DNA from: Bacteroidota bacterium
GTDB taxonomy: Bacteria; Bacteroidota; Bacteroidia; AKYH767-A; OLB10
Assembly (NCBI GenBank): GCA_016722525.1
Contig: JADKJB010000008.1
Span: 230,886 to 294,885 of the forward strand
Direction: 5' to 3'
Length of the DNA stretch: 64,000 nucleotides
Of this stretch, positions 50,831-62,186 are shown in pieces; the first letter of the stretch is position 1, and the number at the start of each line of letters is the position of its first letter. The position numbers were made by a program, and so were the translations under genes. Under the pieces are notes generated by a model. The model did not search any database. It was not told where the DNA came from and was given only the letters and a program-made list of their open reading frames with translations.

Positions 50831-53682
50831 ATGCCAAAAGATTCATCCATTAAATCGGTTTTAATAATAGGAAGTGGTCCAATCATTATTGGACAGGCTT
50901 GCGAATTTGATTACAGCGGTTCACAGGCTTCCAGATCGCTCAAAGAGGAAGGAATTGAGGTTTCACTAATTAATTCCAACCCGGCTACCATCATGACCGA
51001 CAAGGTCACGGCCGATCACATTTACCTGTTGCCACTGAACACCGATTCATTGATTCAAATTCTTGAAGAACGTAAAATTGATGCTGTACTTCCAACTATG
51101 GGTGGACAAACTGCTCTCAATCTGGCTAAAGAAGCTGATGAAATGGGTATCTGGAAAAAGTACGGTGTTCGCATTATTGGAGTGAATATAGCAGCTATAG
51201 AAACTACCGAAAATCGTGAAACCTTCCGACAACTGATGATTGATATCGGTGTGGGGTGTTGCGCCTTCTAAAGTAGCCAATTCGTTCCTCGAAGGAAAAG
51301 AAATTGCGCAAACACTGGGCTATCCTTTAGTAATAAGACCCTCGTACACACTTGGTGGAACTGGAGCCAGTTTTGTATTTGATAAAGATGACTTTGAAGA
51401 TAAGCTGATGCGTGGTCTTCAGGCATCTCCTATTCATGAAGTGTTGATTGAAAAAGCAGTTTTAGGCTGGAAAGAATATGAGTTGGAGTTGCTGCGCGAT
51501 AACAAAGATAATGTCATTATCATTTGTTCTATCGAGAACTTCGATCCAATGGGAGTGCACACAGGAGACTCCATTACCGTTGCACCTGCCATGACGCTGA
51601 GTGATAAAACGTATCAGCACATGCGAAATCTGGCTATCAAAATGATGCGGGCTATCGGAGAGTTTGCTGGTGGATGTAATGTTCAGTTTGCAGTGAATCC
51701 CGAAGATGAAAGTATTATTGCTGTTGAGATTAATCCCCGCGTTTCAAGATCATCGGCACTGGCATCAAAAGCTACCGGTTACCCTATTGCTAAAATTGCC
51801 GCTAAAATGGCTATCGGTTACAATCTGGATGAATTGCAAAATCAAATCACCGGTTCCACATCTGCTTTTTTTGAGCCTACTCTTGATTACGTAATAGTAA
51901 AAATTCCTCGTTGGAACTTTGATAAATTCCCCGGTGCAGATCGACTGCTGGGCTTACAAATGAAATCGGTAGGTGAAGCCATGGGAATTGGTCGCAGTTT
52001 TATTGAAGCACTTCAAAAAGCATGTCAGTCGCTCGAAATTGGCCGACTTGGGCTTGGTGCGGATGGTAAAGGCTGGACCAGAGTCGATGATATTGTTCAT
52101 AGTATTGAAAATCCTTCGTGGGATCGTTTGTTTCATATCAAAGAGGCCTTAAAATTGGGTGTTCCGATTCAATCAATTTTCAACCTGACTAAAATCGATA
52201 AGTGGTTTCTTCATGAAATACAGGATTTAGTGCAACTGGAAGCTGAATTGAGAAGATACAATCTCACCAATTTGCCACCGGATTTTTTCCTGGAACTAAA
52301 ACAAAAAGGATATTCCGACGCTCAAATTGCACATACTCTCGGTAATGTTACCGAAGATGAAGTTTACGAAAGAAGAAAAGAATTGGACATTCGTCGTGTC
52401 TATAAAACAGTGGATACCTGTGCTGCCGAGTTCCCTTCAAAAACACCCTATTTTTTACTCTACTTTTGAAAGTGGGTTTTATAATTCTGCTGGAAAATAT
52501 GAAACCAGTAATGAGTCGGTGCGAAGCGATAAAAAGAAAATTCTTGTTCTTGGTTCAGGACCTAATCGTATTGGACAGGGGATTGAATTTGACTATGCCT
52601 GCGTGCATGGTGTTTTGGCAGCCAAAGAAGCTGGCTTTGAAGCAATCATGGTGAACTGTAACCCTGGAAACCGTTTCAACCGATTTTGATATAGCCGACA
52701 AATTGTATTTTGAACCCGTTTTCTGGGAACACATCTATGAACTGATTGAGTTTGAAAACCCGATGGTGTTATCGTTCAGCTAGGAGGTCAAACAGCTCTT
52801 AAACTGTCGGAACGACTGCATGAAAAAGGAATTAAGATTATTGGAACTTCTTTTGAAAATATGGATCTTGCCGAAGATCGTGGTCGGTTTTCTGATTTGC
52901 TAAAAAGCCTCGATATTCCTTATCCATTATACGGTGTTGCTGAATCAGCTGAAGAAGCCCTTGTTGTTGCTAAAGAGGTGAAGTATCCGGTTTTGGTGCG
53001 GCCCTCTTATGTGCTCGGTGGACAAGGTATGAGTATTGTGATTAATGATGAAGAGTTGGAAAGTGCTGTCATCAAATTGCTGAAAAATTTGCCGGGTAAT
53101 CGGGTACTTATAGACCACTTTTTGGATCGGGCAGAGGAAGCAGAGGCGGATGTGATTTGCGACGGTACCGATATTCAATTCATAGGTTTAATGGAGCATA
53201 TTGAGCCTGCCGGAATTCACTCGGGTGATTCATTTGCGGTTTTGCCACCATTCAACCTTTCTGAAAATGTGATAGGTCAGATGAAAGAATATGCTCGTAA
53301 AATTGCACTTGCCCTTGACATACGTGGTTTGCTGAACATTCAATATGCTATCAAAAAAGAAAAGGTATATGTGATTGAAGCTAATCCCAGAGCTTCACGC
53401 ACTGTGCCTTTCATTGCCAAAGCGCACCTGGTGCCCTATATCAATATTGCAACTAAAATTATGCTTGGTACCAACAAGCTTAAAGATTTTAAAATTGAGC
53501 CTCGGGAGTTTGGTTATGCAATTAAAGAACCGGTATTTTCGTTCGACAAATTTCCGAACGTGAATAAAGAACTGGGGCCTGAAATGAAATCTACCGGTGA
53601 AGCCATTCGTTTTATTGATTCACTCGAAGATCCTTACTTCAGACATTTATATAAAGAAAAATCAATGTACCTGAGCAAGTAA
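50831..53682 (+). CDS. carB: carbamoyl-phosphate synthase large chain, at least four frameshifts
   Basis: About 950 residues. It makes carbamoyl phosphate for arginine and pyrimidines. The first ATP-grasp half shows SVLIIGSGPIIIGQACEFDYSGSQ, NPATIMTD, and the RPSYTLGGTGASF loop. The second half shows GSGPNRIGQGIEFDYACVH, RPSYVLGGQGMSIVI and EANPRASRTVPF. Breaks near 51255 (one extra G), 52445, 52675 and 52755 rejoin cleanly. The protein ends just after PEMKSTGEAI, so the C-terminal MGS-like allosteric domain of E. coli CarB is missing. The absence is real at this level, as no extension is found in any frame. carA is not in the window. Confidence 0.93.
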
Positions 53683-53833
53683 GTTGCTGCGTTCCTGTTG
53701 AAAGTTAGTAATTTGCAATGCTTCCTTTGAGTAAATATATAAATTAAAGAAAACTCTTTTGGTCTGGAACACTTCTTATTAACGACCAATTGTTTGATGC
53801 ATTTATTTGCTTGAAATTAATCCTTATTACGAA

Positions 53834-54085
53834 ATGCTTAAATTTCTCCTCATCACTGTCTGCATCATCCTCCTGCTTCGCATGTTTGGGAAGTTTTTTA
53901 TTGTCAGGACTTTTAATTCCATGAATCAAAAAATGCAAAATGAAATGAACCGCCGGCAGGGTAATGCCAAACAACAAATGCCTGAAGGTTCAATAACTAT
54001 TGACCCGAGTGTTCAAAAACAACAGAACAAACGTAACAACCAAAAGGATGACAATGACTTTGTAGATTACGAAGAGGTGAAATAA
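53834..54085 (+). CDS. DUF4834-like small membrane protein
   Basis: 83 residues from the ATG at 53834. One N-terminal membrane helix (LLITVCIILLLRMFGKFFI) is followed by a polar Gln/Asn/Lys-rich tail that ends in an acidic segment (DDNDFVDYEEVK). This resembles the DUF4834 family of Bacteroidota, which is usually next to YfhO-type genes, as here. The tail is probably disordered and cytoplasmic. Function is unknown. Confidence 0.7.
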   Translation: MLKFLLITVCIILLLRMFGKFFIVRTFNSMNQKMQNEMNRRQGNAKQQMPEGSITIDPSVQKQQNKRNNQKDDNDFVDYEEVK

Positions 54086-54149
54086 TCCACTTTATTTTAC
54101 TTTTCCAACCAGCAATCCAACTCTATTATTCCGCATTAAAAACAAACTT

Positions 54150-56570
54150 ATGAAAATAGAAATCAAGAAACTACTTCCTCACATTTATGTAGTGCTCTTT
54201 TTTATCGCCATTTGTGCTGTGTATTTTACCCCTGTTTTAGAAGGGAAAATGCTGGAGCAACATGATATTGCGCAGTGGGAGGGTATGTCGAAAGAGATAC
54301 AGGACTTTCGTGATAAATACCATTCCGAACCATTATGGACCAATGCCATGTTTAGTGGCATGCCTGCCTATCAGATTTCAGTTTTATATCCTGCCAACCT
54401 GATAAAATATGTGAATGATGTCTTATTGCTTTGGATGCCTGCTCCATTCAGTTATATTTTTCTTGCATTAGTTGGCTTTTATATTCTCCTGCTCTGCTTT
54501 AAAGTTGATTTCCGAATTGCAGCTGCCGGCGCAATAGGTTACGCATTTGCCTCTTATAATTTTATCATTATCATGGCCGGGCATAATTCTAAAATGCATG
54601 CGATTGCTTTAGTTCCGTTGGTAATTGCCGGAGTGATGATGGTTTTTGATAAGAAGTATTTATTTGGCGCTGCACTTGCCGCCATTGGACTTGCACTTGA
54701 GATTTATGCCAATCATCTGCAAATAACCTATTACCTGGCACTTTCTATAGGTATTTTAATGGTTGTTGAACTGGTTAAAGCAATCCGACAAAAAGACTTT
54801 GCACATTATGTTAAAGCCTCTTCGGTTCTGTTGATCGCAGTTGTTTTATCCATACTTCCAAATATAACCAGTTTATGGGCGACTTATGAGTATGGAAAAG
54901 ATTCCACACGGGGCCCTTCTGAACTTTCCGAAAAGAAACACTCCGATGGTCTTGATAAAGACTATGCATTTGGATGGAGTTATGGTATCAGTGAAACAAT
55001 GACCTTGTTGATACCTGATTTTTGGGTGGTGCTTCTCAAAAAGAATTGGGTAAAAATTCGGCTACTTACAAAGCTCTGGTCGACAATGGGGCCGGGGCTC
55101 AGGCAACGCAGTTTGTGAAACAAGTTCCATTGTATTGGGGAACACAACCGGGTACTTCAGGTCCCGTTTATTTTGGTGCTATTATTATGTTTCTTTTGTA
55201 TTGGGAATGTTTATTGTTAAAACAGAATATAGAATTTGGCTGGTTACCGGTACTGTCGTCTTTGTGGTGCTATCCTGGGGTGGGAACTTTACTCAGTAAC
55301 GGATTTGGTTTTTCAGTATTTGCCCGGTTTTAATAAATTCAGAACGGTTTCAATGATTCTTACCCTGGCAGGATTCTCTGTTGCCCTTTTTTCAATGCTT
55401 GGATTAAGTGCTTTTTTTAATCCGCAATTAAATCAGCAAAGCCGACAAAAGTCACTTTTGTGGTCGCTGTACATTACAGGTGGAATTTGTTTGTTTTTTA
55501 CTTTACTTCCCGGATTGTTTTTTGATTTCAGCTCCAGCGTTGATGAAAACTTTAAGCAATACGATTGGTTAATTGCCGGTATTCGTGATGATAGAGCTGC
55601 TGCTTTAAGAAGTGATGCGTTTCGTTCTTTGTTTTTTATAGTGAGCACTGCAGCTTTGTTATGGTTCACCATGAAGCAAAGAATAAAATTCCAATATGCA
55701 ATTCTTGGAATTATAGCATTAATTCTTGTTGACATGTGGACTGTGAACAAACGCTACCTGAACGATAGTCATTTTACATCGGCTTCTAAAGTAAAACAAC
55801 CATTTCAGCCTACTGAAGCCAGCCTAAATATCTTGCAAGACACTTCCCTTGGTTATCGTGTTATGAATACCTCGGTGAGCACTTTCAATGATGCCAGTAC
55901 CTCTTATTTTCATCGTTCAATCGGAGGATATCACGGTGCCAAACTGAAGCGTTATCAGGAGCTCATCGAAAACTAGATCAGCAAAAATAATATGGCTGTG
56001 CTGGATATGTTAAATACCAAGTATATTATTCTTTCGCCAGGCGAAGGTGCGGCTCCCATTGCGCAACAAAATCCCGGTGCATTAGGCGCTGCCTGGTTTG
56101 TAAAGGAATTCAAAGTTGTGGCTAATGCCGATGAAGAAATTGAAGCCTTAACGGGTTTTGTTCCTTCTCAAGTTGCTGTTGTCGATAAACGTTTTGCTAC
56201 GCAATTAAACGGCCTCAATATTTCGTTTGATTCAACTGCAACCATCCGGATGATCGATTACAAAGCCAATCACCTTACGTATGAATCAAAAGCCGGTTCT
56301 GAGCAACTCGCTGTACTTTCTGAGATTTATTATGATAAAGGATGGAATGCGTATCTGGATGGAAAAATAGTTCCGCATTTTAGAGTGAATTATGTTTTGA
56401 GAGCGATGAGAGTACCCGAAGGAAATCATAAAATTGAATTTAAATTTGAACCTCCGGTTTACATTAATGGTGAGCGTATAGCCCTTGCCGGTTCTATTAT
56501 CCTGATACTGCTTTTTGTTAGCCTTAGCTTCCGTGAACTGAAAGCAACATCCGTAAAGGAAAAGAGTTGA
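54150..56570 (+). CDS. YfhO family large membrane protein, frameshifts and an in-frame TAG
   Basis: About 806 residues. It has many membrane helices, an N-terminal KIEIKKLLPHIYVVLFFIAIC, an EGKMLEQHDIAQWEGM loop, MFSGMPAYQ, IMAGHNSKMHAIALVPL, and a C-terminal LSEIYYDKGWNAYLDGK segment, which matches YfhO (GT-C-like; involved in glycosylating teichoic acids or other surface polymers in Firmicutes). Breaks lie near 55030 and 55280. The TAG at 55974-55976 keeps the same frame on both sides (RYQELIEN / ISKNNMAVLDMLNTKY), so it is a substitution or a real stop, perhaps from CAG. Confidence 0.85.
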
Positions 56571-56573
56571 GAG

Positions 56574-57929
56574 GTGGGAACAAAACGAGTCCTGATCATT
56601 TCTTATTACTGGCCTCCCGGTGGCGGTGCAGGAGTGCAGCGTTGGCTGAAATTTGTAAAATATCTGCACCTTTTCGGATGGCAACCCACTGTATATACTC
56701 CCGAAAACGGAGAGATGCCAGTCATCGATGATTCCTTGTTAAGAGATGTTCCTCCCGGAAACAGAAGTTCTTAAAACAAAGATCTGGGAACCCTACAGTA
56801 TTTAGCAAAACTTTTATCGGTGCAGGTAAAGATGAAAAATAAATACCGGTTTCCTTACGGAGAAAAAAAAGCCGGGTGTGGCAGAAAATATTTCTGTTTG
56901 GCTCAGAGGCAATTTGTTTATCCCCGATGCCCGCTGTTATTGGATCAAACCTTCTGTAAACTATTTATCAGATTATCTGCAAAAAATAAAGTCGATGCCA
57001 TCATCAGCACCGGTCCTCCGCACAGTATGCATCTTATAGCAAATGCGCTTTCGCGGAAGTTAAAGTTGCCATGGATAGCAGATTTCCGAGACCCATGGAC
57101 AAACATCGATTACTATAAAGATTTTAAACTTACTGCCTGGGCAGATAAAAAACATCATGCACTTGAAAAGCAGGTTGTCACCGAAGCTACTCGTGTAATT
57201 GTTGTTGGTCATGAAATGAAATTGGAATTTGAAAATGCCTTTGGCAGGAAGGTGGATCTGATTACGAATGGCTATGATGAAGATGATGTAGTTGATAAGT
57301 CGGCAGTAGGCAGCGGCAGTAGGCAGGGTGATACTGGATTCATCATCGCGCATGTGGGGACATTAGTCCGTTCGCGCAATCCTTTGGCTCTATGGAAGTC
57401 GTTGGCTGCATTGGTGAAAAACAATGCTGATTTTGCAAGGCAGTTGCAAATTCGCCTCACGGGGAAAGTGGATATTGCGGTGCGGAATTCACTTCGGGAG
57501 TTTGGGCTTGAAAATAATGTCACTTATATCAATTACCTCCCACCGACCAGGTGATCCGGAACAGCAACAAGCTTGGTATTGTTACTGGTGCTGAATAACA
57601 CACCCAATGCAAAAGGCATCCTTACGGGTAAAATGTTTGAGTATCTGGCAGCCAAAAGACCAATAATTTGTGTGGGTCCAACCGATGGCGATGCAGCTAA
57701 AATTATTCATGAAACGCATAGCGGACAAACCTTTAATTTTGATGATGAAAAGGGTATTGAAAAACATGTGCAGTCCATCTTCAATCAATTCAAGGTTGGA
57801 AATTTGTCAGTGAATTCAATAGGAGTTGAAAAATATTCACGAAAGGCACTGACAGAGGAGTTGGTGAAAGTGCTGGAAGAAATAACTACGAAGCCCGGAT
57901 TTATTTGTGCTTATAAGATAAAAAATTGA
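56574..57929 (+). CDS. glycosyltransferase family 4, at least three frameshifts
   Basis: About 450 residues. GTG start 4 bp after the YfhO stop. The N-terminal segment RVLIISYYWPPGGGAGVQRW is the usual GT4 opening. The middle part has DAIISTGPPHSMHLIA, WIADFRDPW and VITNGYDEDD-type segments (LITNGYDEDDV). The C-terminal part has GKMFEYLAAKRPIICVGP, which corresponds to the donor-binding E-x7-E region. Breaks lie near 56760, 56870-56960 and 57550. Donor and acceptor are unknown. It likely acts in polysaccharide synthesis with wecB. Confidence 0.82.
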
Positions 57930-57936
57930 AATACAG

Positions 57937-57995
57937 CAGCTCGGCTCCGCTCACCGTGACGATTAACGGTCTCAGCTTCGCTCGAACTTTGCATG
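57937..57995. repeat. G/C-rich intergenic element
   Basis: A stretch with two related units (GGCTCCGCTCACC and CAGCTTCGCTCGAAC) stands out against AT-rich flanks. It resembles the short repeats found between genes in many Bacteroidota, but I see only this copy. It fills most of the 141-bp gap before wecB. Confidence 0.3.
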
Positions 57996-58070
57996 TATGT
58001 ATATGTATGAGAATTTGTACATTCGTAAATATATAATTCCTGCGTAGGTGGCAGAAACGAGTTAATTATT

Positions 58071-59216
58071 ATGATTAAAATTATTACCATCATCGGTGCT
58101 CGTCCGCAGTTTATTAAAGCTGCAGCGATTAGTCGTGCCATACGTAATCACTTTTCCGATAAGGTAAAAGAGGTGATTGTTCATACCGGACAACATTACG
58201 ATAAAGAAATGTCGGAGGTGTTTTTTGCACAGTTGCAAATACCTCACGAAGATTATAACCTTGGAGTAGGATCGGGGAGTCATGGGGAACAAACAGCGAA
58301 AATGATACTTGCTATTGAGGAGGTTTTGATAAAAGAAAAACCAAATGCAATTATTTTATATGGTGATACCAACAGTACACTTGCAGGTGGAGTAGCCGCC
58401 TCTAAATTAGGAATTCCAATTATTCACATTGAAGCAGGAATGCGATCCTTTACTAAAAAGGTTCCTGAAGAAATTAACCGCATCATGTGTGATCATGTTT
58501 CCACGTTGTTGTTTACACCTACTCAAACCGGAGCCGATAACTTATACAAGGAGGGTTTTGCAAAAGATAACACAGGCCCGTACCATGTTGATAATCCGAA
58601 AGTGATTCTTTGCGGCGATATCATGTATGATAACAGTCTTTATTTTAAAGATGTGGCTTTAAAGCAATCAAAAATTATTGCGGAGCACGGATTAAAATCC
58701 AATAACTACACACTGGTAACTATTCATCGTAACAACAACACCGATGATCCTGCCAGACTTTTCAATATTTTTAAAAGTCTGGATTCACTTGCTAATGTAG
58801 CGGGTGCTGTTTTTGTAGTGCCACTGCATCCACGTACCAAAAAAATGCTGGATACAGTTCCCGGACTGGAACAACGATTAACGGAAGTAGAAAACATCAA
58901 AATTTTCCACCGGCATCCTACCTCGACATGATAGCTCTCGAAGCAAATTGCGATATGGTTATTACCGATTCGGGCGGTGTGCAAAAGAAGCCCATTTTTT
59001 CGAAAACCCTGCATCATCCTGCAAAGTGAAACACCGTGGGTAGAGCTCGTCCAAAACGGTTGTGCCGAACTCGCCGATGCCGATTGCAACGCCATCGAAA
59101 GTGCCTGGTACTACTTCAAAAAACCGGAAACAAAGCTTGAATTCAAACCTGTGTTTGGTGATGGCAAGGCTGCGGAGTTTACTGTGGAGAAGATAATGAA
59201 ATATTTAGTTTGTTAG
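58071..59216 (+). CDS. wecB: UDP-N-acetylglucosamine 2-epimerase, two frameshifts
   Basis: About 382 residues. It converts UDP-GlcNAc to UDP-ManNAc. IGARPQFIKAAA is the N-terminal nucleotide site. Catalytic-site residues Asp99 (YGDTNSTLAG), Glu121 (IHIEAGMRS), Glu134 (VPEEINR) and His219 (TIHRNNN) are present. After breaks near 58915 and 58990 the frame continues as YLDMIALEANCDMVITDSGGVQKE and PWVELVQNGC. It supplies ManNAc-type sugars for surface polysaccharide. Confidence 0.93.
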
Positions 59217-59220
59217 CCTG

Positions 59221-59250
59221 CCTGCTGCAGCAGGTTCGCCCTGCTCGGTT
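59221..59250. repeat. palindromic G/C-rich element
   Basis: CCTGCTGCAGCAGG, a 14-bp perfect palindrome (59221-59234), followed by TTCGCCCTGCTCGG. It lies directly after the wecB stop and may be a short intergenic repeat or hairpin. Confidence 0.3.
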
Positions 59251-59333
59251 GAAAATGATCTTCTTAAATTGATTCATAAGATAATATCATTATTTTGCAA
59301 TTATAAATTTGAATTTCAAAAATTTTATCACTT

Positions 59334-61618
59334 ATGAGAGTAAATTTAAAGTATTATTGTGGTTGTTTAGTGTTGATTATATGGATTTTTTGTTTTCCAA
59401 CCAACGCTAATGCACAAACTTTCCAATGGGCTGCCGGTTCAGGAGGAATTCTTGAGGATATTGGATTAGGTATGGCTGTTGATTATAATGGAAACAGTTA
59501 CTTTACAGGTGTATTTGAAGGAACAGCAGACTTTGATCCGGGTCCCGGATCCTTTTATATGTCAGTAGTTGCGCCATATACACATGTGTTTATTGTTAAG
59601 CTGGATTCTTCAGGAAATTTTTTGTGGGCAAAACAGCTTGATGGAAACATGAGTGGAAAGGGAGCCTCTATAGCTGTGGATAGTAGTGCAAATGCATACA
59701 TAACAGGTTACTTTATTGGAAGTGGAGATTTTAACCCAGGCGCTGGTGTTTTCAATTTGGTTTCTAATGGCACTTCTAATGGCGATATTTTTATCTTAAA
59801 GTTGGATACAAATGGTGATTTTATTTGGGTCAAACAAATTGGTTCTACAGAAGATGATCAGGGGCAATCAATAGCACTGGATCTCAATCAAAATATTTAT
59901 GTAACTGGGTATTTTAATAACTCAGCAGATTTCAATCCAGGAACTGGAGTTTTCTTTTTGACATCGGCTGGTAATTCAGATATTTTTATTCTTAAACTCG
60001 ACACTGACGGGAATTTTATTTTTGCATTAAAATTCGGAGGAATTAGTACCGACAGTGGAAATGAAATAAAAATTAGTGCTTCCGGAAATGTTTATACTAC
60101 AGGTCATTTTGCAAGTGTTGCCGATTTTGATCCCGGACCTGGAATTTTCAACTTAACTTGTGGTGGACTTTATGATGCTTTTATATTAAAAATCAATGCT
60201 GATGGTAATTTTGTGTGGGCAAAAGGTTTAGGTGGTATTAGTTATGACTGGGGTTACTCTCTTGATATTGATAGTCAAGAAAATGTTTATACGGTTGGTG
60301 AATTCCGTGATTCAGTTGATGTTGACCCTGGACCGGGAGTGTCCAATATTGTTCCTGTGGGGACTGGTAAACATATCTTTAGTTCAAAACTCGACAGTGC
60401 AGGAAATTTGTTTTGGAAAGGAATTTTAGGTTCAACATTTTTATGATAACCACGCGCTTTTCAATTGCAATGGATCAGAGTGGATATGTTTTCATTGCCG
60501 GATATTTTCAAGGAGTTCAGACTTTGATCCTGGTATCGGGGTTTATAATTTAACAAGTCAAGGAAATAGTTATGATCTTTTTATTGCAAAATTGGATGCC
60601 AATGGCAATTTGATATTTGTCAAAAATGTAACAGGACCATGGTCTGATATTTGTACCGAGATGGTGTTAGATGAAATTGGGAATATTTATTTGACAGGTG
60701 GTTTTCAAAATACAGCCAATTTTAATCCGCCATCAACATTTAATCTGACTTCATATGGTGATTATGATGTTCTGTTTATGAAATTCTCAGCATGTGTGAA
60801 TACTTCATCTTCATTAAATATTTCAAGCTGTAATTATTATCTTTCACCTAGTGGAAATTATACTTGGACTAGCAGTGGAATTTATGCTGATACAATTTAT
60901 AACTCATCATTAACAACATGGCTATCAATCTAACATTTACCTTTGCGCCTTTGGCAGTGTTATTTGTCAAGGCCGTAACTGCTTTAACACAACATCAAAC
61001 TATGCTTATTATCAATGGTCAAATGGCTCTATTGCACCATCAATAATTGTAAACATAGCCGGAAATTACACTGTAACTGTAACAGATCTCAACGGTTGTT
61101 CCGGGTCCACAAGTTTTCAAGTTAGTTTAAGCATTCCTTCAATAATTATTGTTGCTCAAGGAAATACAACTTTCTGCCGGGGTGATAGTTTGCTTTTGGT
61201 TGCTTCACGGTCTATAAATTATCAATGGTATTCCTAGTAACCTAATAGTTGGAGCAACGCCGAAAATATTGTTGTTAAAAACAGAGGAAAATTTAAATGT
61301 ATAGCTCAAAATACATTATTATGTAATGCAAATTCCAATGTTATTCCAGTTAATATTCCATGTATTAGCACAGGCCCTAACCATCAAAGAAATGAAAATT
61401 TAGTTGAGCCAGATTTTGCTGAATTGATTATTTCTCCCAACCCTGGTAACGGAGTTTTTGATATAGTATCACCACCGGGACAATTGCAAATATTTAACTC
61501 GACTGGAACATTAATCTATTCAAAGGAATTATACGATGTAGAAAATGTGTTTGATATCTATGCTTTTGCAGAAAGAATTTATTTTGTAAATGAGATCAAA
61601 AAACAATTCTCAATCTAA
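59334..61618 (+). CDS. SBBP-type beta-propeller surface protein, probable T9SS substrate, several frameshifts
   Basis: About 760 residues. The signal peptide ends NANAQ. About seven units of 50-55 residues follow, each with a (D/N)-x-(D/N)PG(x)G turn (ADFDPGPGSF, GDFNPGAGVF, ADFNPGTGVF, ADFDPGPGIF, VDVDPGPGVS, DFDPGIGVY, ANFNPPSTF) and a xFILKLDxxGNFxW strand. These look like SBBP/propeller blades. After 60930 a PKD-like region follows with breaks near 60440, 60520, 60930 and 61235. The end (ISPNPGNGVFDI to YFVNEIKKQFSI) looks like a sorting domain, but it is short. Confidence 0.75.
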
Positions 61619-61703
61619 AAATGTATTGTCTCACGATATGTAATTTATAAAACCAAAAGTTAAATTCCGCGCTTTCAGCAGTTCGCATCCAATCCTCACA
61701 TTC

Positions 61704-62080
61704 ATGTACTGCGTTTACGTCGTAGAACTATCGGTATATTCACCGAAAATACCAAATTCAGGCTAGCCAATCCACAATTTAACGGCGTTTTGGAGTGTTT
61801 GTATGTGGGCATGACTAGTAAGACACCCAAGGAACGATTTGATCAGCATAAGAAGGGTTTTGTCAACAGCAAAGGACATAAGCTTTCCTCCAATATTGTA
61901 CAAAAATATGGCCTCTATCTTCGGCCAAGTCTCTATAATCACATCGGCCCCATCGCCACCCAGGCAGAAGCCCTAAAGATGGAGGAAAAGCTAGTCCTTG
62001 AACTGAGAAGGCAACGGTATGTTGTTTGTTTAATTCGATCTTCAGCTCCACTGAGATCACGCTTTATTGCTTGTTTTTAG
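61704..62080 (+). CDS. GIY-YIG nuclease-fold protein, one or two frameshifts
   Basis: About 125 residues. ATG at 61704 gives MYCVYVVEL, the first GIY-like strand. The frame breaks near 61730 and continues as ENTKFRLANPQFNG, LECLYVGMTSKTPKERFDQHKKG, NIVQKYGLYLRPSLYNH and EALKMEEKLVLELRRQ. VYV and YVGM supply the GIY...YIG strands, and the Arg of ERFDQHK and the Glu of MEEKL are the likely catalytic residues. It may be a stand-alone endonuclease or a UvrC-like domain protein. The C-terminal end may be shifted too. Confidence 0.7.
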
Positions 62081-62186
62081 TTAATTTTGAGGTTCCATGA
62101 GTCATATATGAGTGTTATTTTAGAATCTCCTTAACAGTTATAAATTTTACATTCTACATTTTTAATTTTAGATTTTACATTCCCGT

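Noticed and set aside
59221..59250. tRNA-like sequence (GGTTCG) after wecB
   Set aside because: No cloverleaf arms or CCA-end context can be drawn; the GGTTCG is isolated.
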